From Oscillospiraceae bacterium (GTDB taxonomy: Bacteria > Bacillota > Clostridia > Oscillospirales > Oscillospiraceae), in NCBI GenBank assembly GCA_904501855.1, contig CAJGCI010000002.1, positions 1-64,000 on the forward strand: 64,000 nucleotides of DNA. The letters are read 5' to 3'. Under the pieces are notes generated by a model. That model was not told the origin of the DNA, did no database searches, and saw only the letters and a program-made list of their open reading frames with translations. Shown one piece after another: positions 16,459 to 24,555 of this stretch. Position 1 is the first letter of the stretch; every line of letters starts with the position of its first letter. The translations under genes and the position numbers were made by a program.

Positions 16459-17540
16459 AGTAGTCCTCTCTCTCCTTCCTTCTGCTGAAAAAGATCCAGC
16501 AGGCGATTTGTGTTGATGAGAAGCTGTTCAATAAAATCAATTTCGATGGATTCGGAGACGATCCTCAGCAGGCTCAGTCTGTTGACGATGAACTCCCTGA
16601 TACAGAAGAGTACCCGATCAAGGTATTCCTGTTCCGTCAGATCATACGGAGATTCTTCCCTCAGCCGGCAGTAGTACCGGTGAAGAAGCTCCCGGATCTC
16701 CTCATCCGAAACGGTCCCGCACTCATAAACAAGCAGTTCCGCAACGTCGTGCTCCGGAATCTGATAACAGGCCAGTTCAAAATCATAAAACATGACCTCC
16801 TCTCCCTGAACAAAAAAGTTGCGGGATGAGAAATCATTGTGCGTCAGCGTTTTAAACGCGCTGTGGCGTTCCTCTTCCTCATGGATCCTGTCAATAAAGG
16901 CGTGGATCTCTCGAATCCGTTCCGTTCCGTATGTGCGGTTGTTCTCTTCTTCCCGGAGATCAAACATCATATGAAGGCACGGTCTTGCTTTGTAATAGTC
17001 TCTGCTGCTGTATTTGTTCAGCTGGAGTTCTGCGGCCGCATCTTCCTTTCCCATATAGAAGATGTGAAACGGAAGGATCCGATCCAGTACCGCCTGAAGA
17101 TCCCCTGCATTCAGCTCTTTCTCTTTCCAGACATAGTACTTGAACAGCAGATTTCTCGTGCCGCTCCGGTGATCGTTGTAACAACCGTAATAATCGATCA
17201 TGGCATTTTTCAGCGACGGTTCGATCCCCCGGTAAAGAACATCTTCCCGGAGATAGCTTTGGTCATATCCCAGTACTTTCCTGTGAAGCAGCAGCTCCTT
17301 CATCAGCCGGAAATCTTTGCCGCTTACAAGATTGATGCCGTTCTTCACCACGTTGTTGGATTTGATCTTCATCAGCAGTTCCGCAGTCTTTCCGTCATCA
17401 AACTCAACATCGATATGGTAGATTCCGCAGCGCTTCAAGGCGACCAGATTGTTGATGCTGGATATCCCCTCCAGCTCTCTTTTTTCCATGTGCCGGATCT
17501 TTTTGTTCATGATCCGCGCAATCTGTTTTTCTTCCCTCAT
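16455..17540 (-). CDS. Aminoglycoside-phosphotransferase-like kinase, first gene of the cluster
   Basis: This 361-residue protein of the APH/choline-kinase fold has the Brenner motif LTHNDFSSRNFF (HND at about 234-236) and the metal-binding DFE (about 253-255). A candidate ATP-binding Lys lies in LMKIKSN. These kinases phosphorylate small alcohols such as choline, aminoglycosides, homoserine or spore-coat sugars. Homoserine-like or amino-alcohol substrates would fit the BtaA-like gene downstream, but that is inference. The reading frame is open further upstream; ATG 17540 is chosen because AGGAG stands directly before it, and a promoter ends about 45 bp upstream, inside the longer frame. Confidence 0.75.
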   Translation of the reverse strand: MREEKQIARIMNKKIRHMEKRELEGISSINNLVALKRCGIYHIDVEFDDGKTAELLMKIKSNNVVKNGINLVSGKDFRLMKELLLHRKVLGYDQSYLREDVLYRGIEPSLKNAMIDYYGCYNDHRSGTRNLLFKYYVWKEKELNAGDLQAVLDRILPFHIFYMGKEDAAAELQLNKYSSRDYYKARPCLHMMFDLREEENNRTYGTERIREIHAFIDRIHEEEERHSAFKTLTHNDFSSRNFFVQGEEVMFYDFELACYQIPEHDVAELLVYECGTVSDEEIRELLHRYYCRLREESPYDLTEQEYLDRVLFCIREFIVNRLSLLRIVSESIEIDFIEQLLINTNRLLDLFQQKEGERGLL

Positions 17541-17586
17541 ATGGTTCTCCTGTGCGAGGTTTTTCTTTATATCTTTAAAAGACGCA

Positions 17587-17615
17587 ATAATAACCCATTT
17601 TTTCCTTTTTACCAA
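17587..17615 (-). promoter_or_regulatory. Predicted promoter of the eight-gene cluster
   Basis: On the minus strand, -35 TTGGTA (17610-17615) and -10 TATTAT (17587-17592) are spaced by 17 bp, just after the terminator of the gene before. No other clear promoter is seen within the cluster, so one transcript of about 10 kb is likely. Confidence 0.6.
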
Positions 17616-17659
17616 ATTATTCTGTCTGATACAAGCGTTTGCCATATTTTCCCATGCAA

Positions 17660-17708
17660 TATTAAAAAAGACCACCGTCAGCCGCCCGGCTGTCAGTGGT
17701 CTTTGCTC
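17660..17708 (-). terminator. Terminator after the DUF4914 gene
   Basis: A long hairpin (stem of about 17 bp with one mismatch, AAAGACCACTGACAGCC paired with GGCTGACGGTGGTCTTT on the minus strand) is followed by a T-run. It separates DUF4914 from the cluster downstream. Confidence 0.85.
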
Positions 17709-17720
17709 TGTTTTTGGGGT

Positions 17721-19619
17721 TTACCGAATATTCATCGGTGTGATGGCAAGATATTCCTCCAGAGGAGCATCATTCAGTGCCAGTTCAATGATGTTGCGGC
17801 CGATGGGATTGAGCCCGTTGGTATTGAACGGGGCAATCTGCTCTTTGATAAAGTCGGTTAGGATCTTCGCACCGGCATCATAGCCGTCAAAGCCGACCTT
17901 GGACTGCAGCTCCGGACGAAGGAACGTTCTGCGGATATGCTGTCCGTCGATCTTCATGTCGGCCAGGGAATACCCGAACAACGGACAGCGTGCTTCCACC
18001 AGGTCCTTCATTCGGACATTGCCCGTTCTTCTGGCAAGATATTCTCTCACCAGCCACTCGCCGGCAAAACCGATGTGATACGCACCGATATACTGGTTGG
18101 GGATCAGCACGTTCAGCGTCGCCTGCGTGTTCATCATCTGGTGAAGGAGCAGGTTTGCCTGGGTGATCTTCTGTCCTGTGGCGAAGGGCCAGTAGGAACC
18201 GACGCCCTCGGCCTTCAGTCCGCTTCCCGCATTGGAATCGGCAATGGAAGGATTCTTGAATCCGCGGGGGCACACCAGCCGCCACAGCCATGCCAGAGAG
18301 ATGGGAACGAACTGAACCATTCCCATAATTCCGTAATTGGGATTTTCCACCGTGGAAGGCGGCATGCGGACTCCGAAGGATCGGATATTGACTTCCACCG
18401 GTTCATTGCCGGGGATGATGTTGTCGATCATCTCCCGGGGGATGATTACCCGGGGATTCGTACAGGGCTTTCCGGTGGACTCTTCCACATGTTCCCAAAT
18501 GAGACATGTCGCGCCTGGAACACCATCCATATTGAAGAATTCCAGCGGTTCCGGCGGGTGAATGCTGATCCGCTCATACATGGGGCTGTTGCCGTAGTAG
18601 TTGTCGCCGTCCATCCGCAAAAACCAGCCGTCTTCCGCGTCCGCAATGACCAGATGTCCGGATCCGTTCTGCATGTCCTTATGCGCAAGGACCATATCAT
18701 CTGCGATCGGATGGATCTTGCAGGTCTCACTGATGGTCAGATAATGTTTCTCGCCGCTGACCGTGTGGGTTCCCACCAGGATCTGTCCGTTTTCCTCCTT
18801 ATGGATCTCCTCCAGCATCTCGCTTTTGCCGCCGCCGGATGCGCCCTCATGCATGAAAACGACTTCATTCTCATACGGTGTCTCCAGCAGTGCCGCAGAT
18901 GCGTGGTTGGTGATCCACCCTTCATGCTCGCCGATATCCAGCAGCACGGAGAAAACGCCCTTCTTCGCAGACGGACCGGGATACAGATTGTATGCAAACA
19001 CTTCGTGCAGATCCTCACTGCGCTGATGGACGACTACCTGTTTTCCCTTAAAGTGTGTGACACGGAACGGCGGCGCCACATAGATGATGGCGCGTGGCTT
19101 GTAGTTCTCCCCGATCTCATGGATGCCCACAAATCCCTGCATGTTGGCAAGAGAAAGAGCGAAGAATGCCGCATTGGAAGGACATACCATCAGAGAATCA
19201 TATCCGTAGTATTTTCCTCCGGCGCGGAAAGGCAGCAGGATCACGCTCTGATCCTTAAACCACTCCATGGTCTCTTTACGCAGTTTGGAAAACTCATATC
19301 CGTAACGGTCCTTAAAATACGGCTTGTCCGACGGCAGATCATCTCCGATGCACATGCAGTCGGGATCGCGGCGGCGCATATAGTCTTCCATAAAGTTGAC
19401 AACCGGGCCGTTTTTGCATCGTACGACCTCCGCTTCTTTAAAAACTCCCTTGCCGGGAATGGTATATGTAACATCGAACCGGGAGCTGTGTGTGGGTCCG
19501 AAACACAGTTCCTCCAGCTGTTCTTTGGTCTCCGGATAACAGCGCCACTGGCAGTTTGTCACAGCGTCGGTCAGGTCCTCCGGCAGAACAAATCGATTGA
19601 AATAGGAATCTATCAACAC
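17721..19619 (-). CDS. DUF4914 family protein, PEP-carboxykinase-like
   Basis: This 632-residue protein has a P-loop-like GASGGGKSEM (about residues 257-266) followed by acidic metal-binding stretches (HPIADDMVLAH, VIADAEDGWFLRMDGDNYYG). This is the layout of the phosphoenolpyruvate carboxykinase kinase-1/kinase-2 region, and I recognise the protein as DUF4914. The canonical PEPCK reaction has not been assigned to this family to my knowledge, so a nucleotide-dependent kinase/carboxykinase role is only a suggestion. The start codon is GTG at 19619, with AAAGG nearby. The gene is monocistronic, with its own promoter and terminator. There is no signal peptide or membrane helix. Confidence 0.75.
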   Translation of the reverse strand: MLIDSYFNRFVLPEDLTDAVTNCQWRCYPETKEQLEELCFGPTHSSRFDVTYTIPGKGVFKEAEVVRCKNGPVVNFMEDYMRRRDPDCMCIGDDLPSDKPYFKDRYGYEFSKLRKETMEWFKDQSVILLPFRAGGKYYGYDSLMVCPSNAAFFALSLANMQGFVGIHEIGENYKPRAIIYVAPPFRVTHFKGKQVVVHQRSEDLHEVFAYNLYPGPSAKKGVFSVLLDIGEHEGWITNHASAALLETPYENEVVFMHEGASGGGKSEMLEEIHKEENGQILVGTHTVSGEKHYLTISETCKIHPIADDMVLAHKDMQNGSGHLVIADAEDGWFLRMDGDNYYGNSPMYERISIHPPEPLEFFNMDGVPGATCLIWEHVEESTGKPCTNPRVIIPREMIDNIIPGNEPVEVNIRSFGVRMPPSTVENPNYGIMGMVQFVPISLAWLWRLVCPRGFKNPSIADSNAGSGLKAEGVGSYWPFATGQKITQANLLLHQMMNTQATLNVLIPNQYIGAYHIGFAGEWLVREYLARRTGNVRMKDLVEARCPLFGYSLADMKIDGQHIRRTFLRPELQSKVGFDGYDAGAKILTDFIKEQIAPFNTNGLNPIGRNIIELALNDAPLEEYLAITPMNIR

Positions 19620-19652
19620 AGTATTTCACCTTTTCTTTGTGAGATACTGTCG

Positions 19653-19681
19653 ATTCTACCATCGTTTTTGGTCAAGTTCAA
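19653..19681 (-). promoter_or_regulatory. Predicted promoter of the DUF4914 gene
   Basis: On the minus strand, -35 TTGAAC (19676-19681) and -10 TAGAAT (19653-19658) have a 17-bp spacer; the GTG start is about 35 bp downstream. Confidence 0.6.
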
Positions 19682-19823
19682 CGAGTAGATTAACTGAATT
19701 CTGTAACTTTCGCCCACTTTGTCTTTGTTGCTATTATCACAGTTTTCCGGCAAATAACGCGATTTGATCCTTTTTTCGCACATATTGTTCCGCAGAGATC
19801 CCGGTAACAGGCCAAAAATGCGC

Positions 19824-19866
19824 AAAAAACTGCCTCTGTACCACAACAGATACAGAGGCAGCTCCT
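19824..19866 (-). terminator. Terminator after the galactokinase gene
   Basis: A perfect 11-bp stem CTGCCTCTGTA / TACAGAGGCAG (19830-19861) is followed on the minus strand by a T6 run. The rest of the 19620-19829 gap holds only the promoter of the next gene. Confidence 0.85.
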
Positions 19867-19873
19867 ATTTTAT

Positions 19874-20950
19874 TCAGATTTTCAGGACCTGGCAGGAACC
19901 GGCTCCGAACCGCGCCTCCATGCCCTTTTTATATTCTTCGAAATACTCGTGGGGCATCAGTGCCTGAACACATCCTGCAAATCCGCCTCCGTGGACGCGC
20001 CATGCGCCTTTCCCTTCCAGCAGTTTTGCGCTCAGCTCCAGACCTTCTTCCAGCTTGGTATCTCCGGTGGCGCTGGTCACGATATTATTCAGATACTGCT
20101 CCGAAGATCTGCCCGACGCATTCATAAGCTTCATGTACGTTTCCCCGTCTTTGCGGAGGAGGGCATCTCTCATTTTGGGAACACGCTCGTTCTCATCGAA
20201 GAAGTGTTTTGCCCTGCGGACCGGCCGGTAGGACACATCCCATTCCCGGGATCGGAACTCCGCCGGATCGACCTCCGAAAGAACGCCTTTGTCAAAAAGA
20301 CTCGCGATGTAGGTCATATCGGACGGGATCATCGCATAGGAGGTCTCAAGCCCGGCGTGACTGCCTCCCGTATTGGTCAGGCACAGTGTCAGGCCCATTT
20401 CATCGAATCTCGTTTCAATGGGGAGGATCTCATCGGTAGCGAAGTCCACGTATACACAGGATCCCAGAGAGCTTGCCAGCTGATCCATCAGTCCGCACGG
20501 CTTGCCGAAGTGCTGATTTTCCGCCTGCTGTGCCAGCCGTGCAATCACGATGGGCTCCAGTTTCCCGTCGTTGTAGTAAGCGTTGAGAATCTTTCCCATC
20601 AGCACCGCAAATGCCGCGGAGGAAGAAAGCCCCGAACCCGCCGGCAGATTGCTGGTCACGACCGCGTCAAACCCGCCGATATCCAGACAGAAATCCTGCA
20701 TTGCCGCGGCAACACCGCGAACCAGGGCTCTGGTTGTGCCGAATTCCTCCGGTTTGACATCCAGATATCTCAGACGGATCTCGTCCTCTCCAAAACCTTC
20801 GGACCGAATCCGGATAACATTGTCATTGTTCTTGACGCAGTGGGCTGTAAGACCGGTATCTACGGCAGCTGCAATGACACGTCCCTTTTGATGGTCGGTA
20901 TGATTTCCTGCCAGCTCCGTGCGTCCGGGAGCAAAGAAAACATCACTCAT
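19874..20950 (-). CDS. galK: Galactokinase-family GHMP sugar kinase (atypical sugar site)
   Basis: This 358-residue GHMP kinase has motif 1 APGRTELAGNHTDH (7-20), motif 2 PAGSGLSSSAA (103-113), CGLMDQ (152-157, catalytic base Asp 156) and motif 3 VHGGGFAGCV near the C-terminus. Galactokinases phosphorylate galactose at C1 in the Leloir pathway. The usual GEHTDY reads GNHTDH here, so the Glu and Tyr at the sugar pocket are changed and the true sugar may differ. No galT, galE or galactosidase gene is adjacent, which is also unusual. The ATG at 20950 has only a weak ribosome-binding site, but it matches the family N-terminus. Confidence 0.8.
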   Translation of the reverse strand: MSDVFFAPGRTELAGNHTDHQKGRVIAAAVDTGLTAHCVKNNDNVIRIRSEGFGEDEIRLRYLDVKPEEFGTTRALVRGVAAAMQDFCLDIGGFDAVVTSNLPAGSGLSSSAAFAVLMGKILNAYYNDGKLEPIVIARLAQQAENQHFGKPCGLMDQLASSLGSCVYVDFATDEILPIETRFDEMGLTLCLTNTGGSHAGLETSYAMIPSDMTYIASLFDKGVLSEVDPAEFRSREWDVSYRPVRRAKHFFDENERVPKMRDALLRKDGETYMKLMNASGRSSEQYLNNIVTSATGDTKLEEGLELSAKLLEGKGAWRVHGGGFAGCVQALMPHEYFEEYKKGMEARFGAGSCQVLKI

Positions 20951-21024
20951 TTCTTACCGTTTTTTCCTTTCCTTAAACGCTAGAATCTCTCGTTTTCCAT
21001 CCTGTCGTATTTTTCTCTGAATAA

Positions 21025-21053
21025 ATCATATTACTGCCATAAAACAATGTCAA
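21025..21053 (-). promoter_or_regulatory. Predicted promoter of the galactokinase gene
   Basis: On the minus strand, a consensus -35 TTGACA (21048-21053) and -10 TATGAT (21025-21030) are separated by 17 bp. Confidence 0.65.
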
Positions 21054-21117
21054 TGAACGGTATTTTACAATTCTTTCCTTCATTTTGAGTTCTTTTTTTG
21101 CATTCTGTCAGCCGTCT

Positions 21118-21139
21118 AGATAGGTGTCTTAACATTATC
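21118..21139 (+). promoter_or_regulatory. Possible NiaR half-site upstream of pncB
   Basis: The segment ATAGGTGTCTTAACATTAT matches the left half and core of the palindrome found downstream of niaR (AGATGTCTTGACA), but its right half is degenerate. It lies about 35 bp upstream of the pncB promoter. Only a suggestion. Confidence 0.3.
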
Positions 21140-21171
21140 TCATTTTTGTCAATGTTTCCCTGCCGTTTTCA

Positions 21172-21200
21172 TTGCTTTGCATTCCGGCAAAGGATATAAT
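21172..21200 (+). promoter_or_regulatory. Predicted promoter of pncB-niaR
   Basis: The -35 is TTGCTT (21172-21177) and the -10 is a consensus TATAAT (21195-21200), with a 17-bp spacer. Confidence 0.65.
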
Positions 21201-21231
21201 TGATACCATCAAACCTCAAGGAGGTATCCTG

Positions 21232-22692
21232 ATGGACAAGACAAGTAACATTAATTTATCAATGCTGTTCGATTTCTACGAGCTTACCATGGGAAATGGC
21301 TATTTCCAGAACAACATGGGAAATGAGATCTCTTATTTTGATGTGTTCTACCGTTCCGTCCCGGACAAGGGAGGCTTTGCCATTGCTGCAGGGCTGGAGC
21401 AGGTAATCGATTACATAAAAGATCTTCACTTCAACGAGGAAGATATTGCTTATCTCCGCGGCCGCAACCTCTTCTCCGAAGGGTTTTTAGAGTATCTGGC
21501 AAACTTCAAGTTTACCGGAGATATCTGGGCGGTCCCCGAAGGAACTCCCATCTTCCCCATGGAACCGTTTATGACGGTAAAGGCTCCCTCGATCCAGGCT
21601 CAGCTCATCGAGACTTATGTTCTGCTGGCTCTGAATCACCAGAGCCTCATCGCCACAAAAGCAAACCGCATCGTCCGCGCAGCCAAGGGCCGTGCCGTGA
21701 TGGAATTCGGCTCCCGTCGCGCCCAGGGTATTACCGCTGCCGTGACCGGTGCCCGTGCCGCATATATCGGCGGCTGCATCGGAACCGCCTGTGCGGTCTC
21801 TGATGAGATCTATGGTGTTCCCGCACTGGGAACCATGGCGCACTCTTGGGTCCAGATGTTCGACTCCGAATATGAGGCGTTCGTTGCTTACTGCAAATGC
21901 TATCCCAACAGCGCCACTTTGCTGGTGGACACCTATAATTCCCTGAAATCCGGTGTTCCCAACGCGATCCGCGCGTTCAATGAAGTCCTGAAACCGCTGG
22001 GCATCACAAAATGCGGAATCCGATTCGATTCCGGTGACATGACCTATCTCACCGTAAAAGCACGCAAGATGCTGGATGAGGCCGGATGGCCGGAATGCAA
22101 GATCACCGTATCCAACTCTCTGGATGAACGTCTGATCACGGAACTTCTGCATCAGGGCGCGGCCATCGACAACTTCGGTGTTGGCGAACGTCTTATTACC
22201 TCCAGTTCCTCTCCGGTATTCGGCGGTGTATACAAACTGTGCGCAGTGGAAGACGATGACGGTACCATTATTCCCAAGATCAAGATCAGCGAAAACACCG
22301 CCAAGATCACGAACCCGGGATTCAAGCACACCTATCGGTTTTACGACAAGGAGACCGGCATGGCGGAAGCGGATTATATCTGCCTCCATGATGAGACCGT
22401 GGACGACTCTCAGCCCATCACCATCTGTGACCCCGAGGCGCGCTGGAAAAAGAAGACCTATGACAACTATGTTGCCAAGGAACTTCTGGTTCCCATTTTC
22501 CAGAACGGCGAGCTCGTTTACGAGATGCCGACGCTCAAGGAAATCCAGGCCTACTGCAAGGAACAGGTGGATACACTCTGGCCGGAAGTCAAGCGCTTCG
22601 ACAACCCGCATAACTACTATGTCGATCTGTCCGAAAAGCTGATGGCGCTGAAGGACAAGATGCTTAACGAAAGCTCGGGAAAGGACTCCTAA
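21232..22692 (+). CDS. pncB: Nicotinate phosphoribosyltransferase
   Basis: This 486-residue enzyme makes nicotinate mononucleotide from nicotinate, PRPP and ATP in the Preiss-Handler NAD salvage route. Family features include the N-terminal LSMLFDFYELTMGNGYF, MEFGSRRAQG (a conserved substrate-loop region), GTMAHSW and the phosphate-binding region GIRFDSGD. Length fits the bacterial form. ATG 21232 is preferred over an upstream in-frame ATG (21172) that falls inside the promoter, because AAGGAGGT lies at 21218-21225. niaR starts 2 bp after the stop, so enzyme and regulator are co-transcribed. Confidence 0.94.
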   Translation: MDKTSNINLSMLFDFYELTMGNGYFQNNMGNEISYFDVFYRSVPDKGGFAIAAGLEQVIDYIKDLHFNEEDIAYLRGRNLFSEGFLEYLANFKFTGDIWAVPEGTPIFPMEPFMTVKAPSIQAQLIETYVLLALNHQSLIATKANRIVRAAKGRAVMEFGSRRAQGITAAVTGARAAYIGGCIGTACAVSDEIYGVPALGTMAHSWVQMFDSEYEAFVAYCKCYPNSATLLVDTYNSLKSGVPNAIRAFNEVLKPLGITKCGIRFDSGDMTYLTVKARKMLDEAGWPECKITVSNSLDERLITELLHQGAAIDNFGVGERLITSSSSPVFGGVYKLCAVEDDDGTIIPKIKISENTAKITNPGFKHTYRFYDKETGMAEADYICLHDETVDDSQPITICDPEARWKKKTYDNYVAKELLVPIFQNGELVYEMPTLKEIQAYCKEQVDTLWPEVKRFDNPHNYYVDLSEKLMALKDKMLNESSGKDS

Positions 22693-22694
22693 CA

Positions 22695-23222
22695 ATGACA
22701 GCCAAGGTGCGAAGAGAACGGCTTCTGCAGATTCTTCTTGATTCCTCTTCCCCGGTAAGTGCCACAAAGCTCGCTTCCCAGTTTGATGTCAGCCGGCAGA
22801 TCATCGTTGGTGATATTGCTCTCCTGCGTGCTGCAGGAGAACAGATCATCGCAACCCCTCGCGGATACACGATGGCCCAAAGCCGTCGTCCCGCAGGTTA
22901 TCTCGGATCTGTCGCCTGTGTGCACGAGGATCCGGAAGACATGCGGCGTGAACTGAATATTATGGTCGACAACGGATGTACCGTTGTGGATGTCATCGTG
23001 GAACACCCGGTTTACGGACAGATCATCGGGTCGCTGGACATCTCTTCCCGCTACGACGTTACCGTTTTTATGGAAAAGATCAGCTCGGAACAGGCACAGC
23101 CCCTGTCTGCCCTTACCGGCGGGATCCATCTTCACACCCTGTCCTGTGACGGAAGGGAGACCTACGACCGGACCTGCAGAGAATTGAAGCAGGCAGGCCT
23201 GCTTTTCCACGAGAATAGTTAA
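22695..23222 (+). CDS. niaR: NiaR, niacin-responsive transcriptional repressor
   Basis: This 175-residue regulator has an N-terminal winged-helix HTH_11 domain (RERLLQILLDSSSPVSATKL, DVSRQIIVGDIALLRAAG) and a C-terminal 3H domain with three conserved histidine motifs (VEHPVYG, GGIHLHT and nearby). Family members sense nicotinic acid and repress niacin salvage and transport genes. It sits in an operon with pncB. A near-perfect palindrome of the NiaR operator type lies just downstream, over the promoter of the next gene, so the regulon is visible in place. The ATG follows GGAAAGGA. Confidence 0.92.
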   Translation: MTAKVRRERLLQILLDSSSPVSATKLASQFDVSRQIIVGDIALLRAAGEQIIATPRGYTMAQSRRPAGYLGSVACVHEDPEDMRRELNIMVDNGCTVVDVIVEHPVYGQIIGSLDISSRYDVTVFMEKISSEQAQPLSALTGGIHLHTLSCDGRETYDRTCRELKQAGLLFHENS

Positions 23223-23236
23223 TCTTTTAATTACCG

Positions 23237-23265
23237 TTGACAAACAATACCCTGCCATCTATATT
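23237..23265 (+). promoter_or_regulatory. Predicted promoter of the EIIC-like permease gene
   Basis: A consensus -35 TTGACA (23237-23242) and -10 TATATT (23260-23265) have a 17-bp spacer. The predicted start point (about 23272) lies within the palindrome that follows. Confidence 0.75.
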
Positions 23266-23266
23266 G

Positions 23267-23298
23267 AGATACACAGATGTCTTGACACCTGTGTATCT
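23267..23298. promoter_or_regulatory. NiaR operator (32-bp palindrome)
   Basis: The left arm is AGATACACAGATGTC and the right arm is GACACCTGTGTATCT around a 2-bp centre. All but one arm pair are complementary. The core resembles the published NiaR motif (ACAGGTGTC-type arms). Placement across the predicted transcription start is ideal for repression of the permease gene. Confidence 0.8.
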
Positions 23299-23322
23299 TA
23301 TTGTTTTATGGAGAATAATCCT

Positions 23323-24441
23323 ATGAGCAAAGTTAAAGCATTCATGAAGCGCAAGGACATTGAGATCTCTCTGAAGCGCTACGGAATCGACGCATTGGGC
23401 GCCATGGCGCAGGGCCTGTTCTGCACCCTGCTGGTGGGCACCATCCTCAACACGCTCGGTTCCCAGTGTCACATCGGATTCTTAAATGCTCCCATCGTTA
23501 CCATGGGCAGCGGGGATGCTGCCACAACATATACCATCGGTGGACTTGCTTCTGCCATGGTCGGTCCCGGTATGGCCGTGGCCATCGGCTACGCGCTGCA
23601 TGCCCCGGCAATGGTCCTGTTTTCACTGATCCCCGTGGGATTTGCCACCAACGCACTGGGCGGCGCAGGCGGGCCGCTTTCGGTATATTTCGTCGCACTG
23701 ATCGCTTCCGAATTCGGTAAGGCGGTATCCAAGGAAACCAAGATCGATATCCTTGTTACTCCTATCGTCACGATTCTCGTCGGAATCGGACTTGCCTATC
23801 TGATCGCTGCTCCCATCGGACGCGCGGCAACGGCAATCGGTTACTTTATCATGTGGGCAACCGAGCTTCGGCCGTTCCTCATGGGCGTTATTGTCAGTGT
23901 AGTCGTCGGTATCGTCCTGACGCTCCCCATTTCCTCGGCCGCCATCTGCGCAGCTTTTTCCCTGACCGGTCTTGCCGGCGGCGCTGCGGTTGCCGGGTGC
24001 TGTGCCAATATGATCGGATTTGCTGTTATGTCCTTTAAAGAAAACCGCTGGGGTGGTCTGGTCTCTCAGGGACTGGGAACCTCCATGCTTCAGATGGGCA
24101 ACATCGTGCGCAATCCGAAGATCTGGATTCCGCCCATTATCGCCTCCGCGATCACCGGACCCATCGCCACCTGTCTGTTCAAAATGGAAATGAACGGCAC
24201 CCCGGTTTCCTCCGGAATGGGTACCTGCGGACTTGTCGGCCCCATCGGTGTATGGACCGGCTGGGTCACTCCCAGTGAGGCCGCCATTGCCAACGGCGCT
24301 TCCGCTATCACGCCCAACGCCATGAACTGGCTCGGTATGATCCTGATCTGTTTCGTTCTTCCTGCAATCCTCTCCTGGATTTTCGGGCAGATCGCAAGAA
24401 AGATCGGCTGGATCCGCGAAGGAGATCTGACGCTGGAATAA
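23323..24441 (+). CDS. Orphan PTS EIIC-like (PTS_EIIC_2 family) membrane permease, NiaR-controlled
   Basis: This 372-residue protein has about ten membrane helices rich in Gly and Ala. Features such as GPLSVYFVALIASEFGKAVSKETKIDILVTP and STPVSSGMG-like loops (NGTPVSSGMGTCGLVGPIG) match the PTS_EIIC_2 family (PF13303). No EIIA, EIIB, HPr or sugar-catabolic gene is near. The gene directly follows niaR, with a NiaR-type operator over its promoter, so transport of niacin or a related NAD precursor is a reasonable hypothesis. ATG 23323 with GGAG 9 nt upstream is preferred over ATG 23308, which lacks a site. Confidence 0.78.
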   Translation: MSKVKAFMKRKDIEISLKRYGIDALGAMAQGLFCTLLVGTILNTLGSQCHIGFLNAPIVTMGSGDAATTYTIGGLASAMVGPGMAVAIGYALHAPAMVLFSLIPVGFATNALGGAGGPLSVYFVALIASEFGKAVSKETKIDILVTPIVTILVGIGLAYLIAAPIGRAATAIGYFIMWATELRPFLMGVIVSVVVGIVLTLPISSAAICAAFSLTGLAGGAAVAGCCANMIGFAVMSFKENRWGGLVSQGLGTSMLQMGNIVRNPKIWIPPIIASAITGPIATCLFKMEMNGTPVSSGMGTCGLVGPIGVWTGWVTPSEAAIANGASAITPNAMNWLGMILICFVLPAILSWIFGQIARKIGWIREGDLTLE

Positions 24442-24457
24442 GTTTTCTCATAGCCAT

Positions 24458-24495
24458 CTGCCGCAGAGAGCATCTTCTCTGCGGCAGTTTTTTTG
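24458..24495 (+). terminator. Terminator after the EIIC-like gene
   Basis: A perfect 12-bp stem CTGCCGCAGAGA / TCTCTGCGGCAG (24458-24487) is followed by T7. Confidence 0.92.
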
Positions 24496-24555
24496 TCCCG
24501 ACACAATATACAACACGGCATTTTCAGTAGCCGATCAATTCCAACGGTTTGTACA

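Noticed and set aside
16455..17675. Longer form of the cluster kinase starting at 17675
   Set aside because: The extra 45 residues would start upstream of the predicted promoter (-35 at 17610-17615), next to a terminator; AGGAG before ATG 17540 is decisive.
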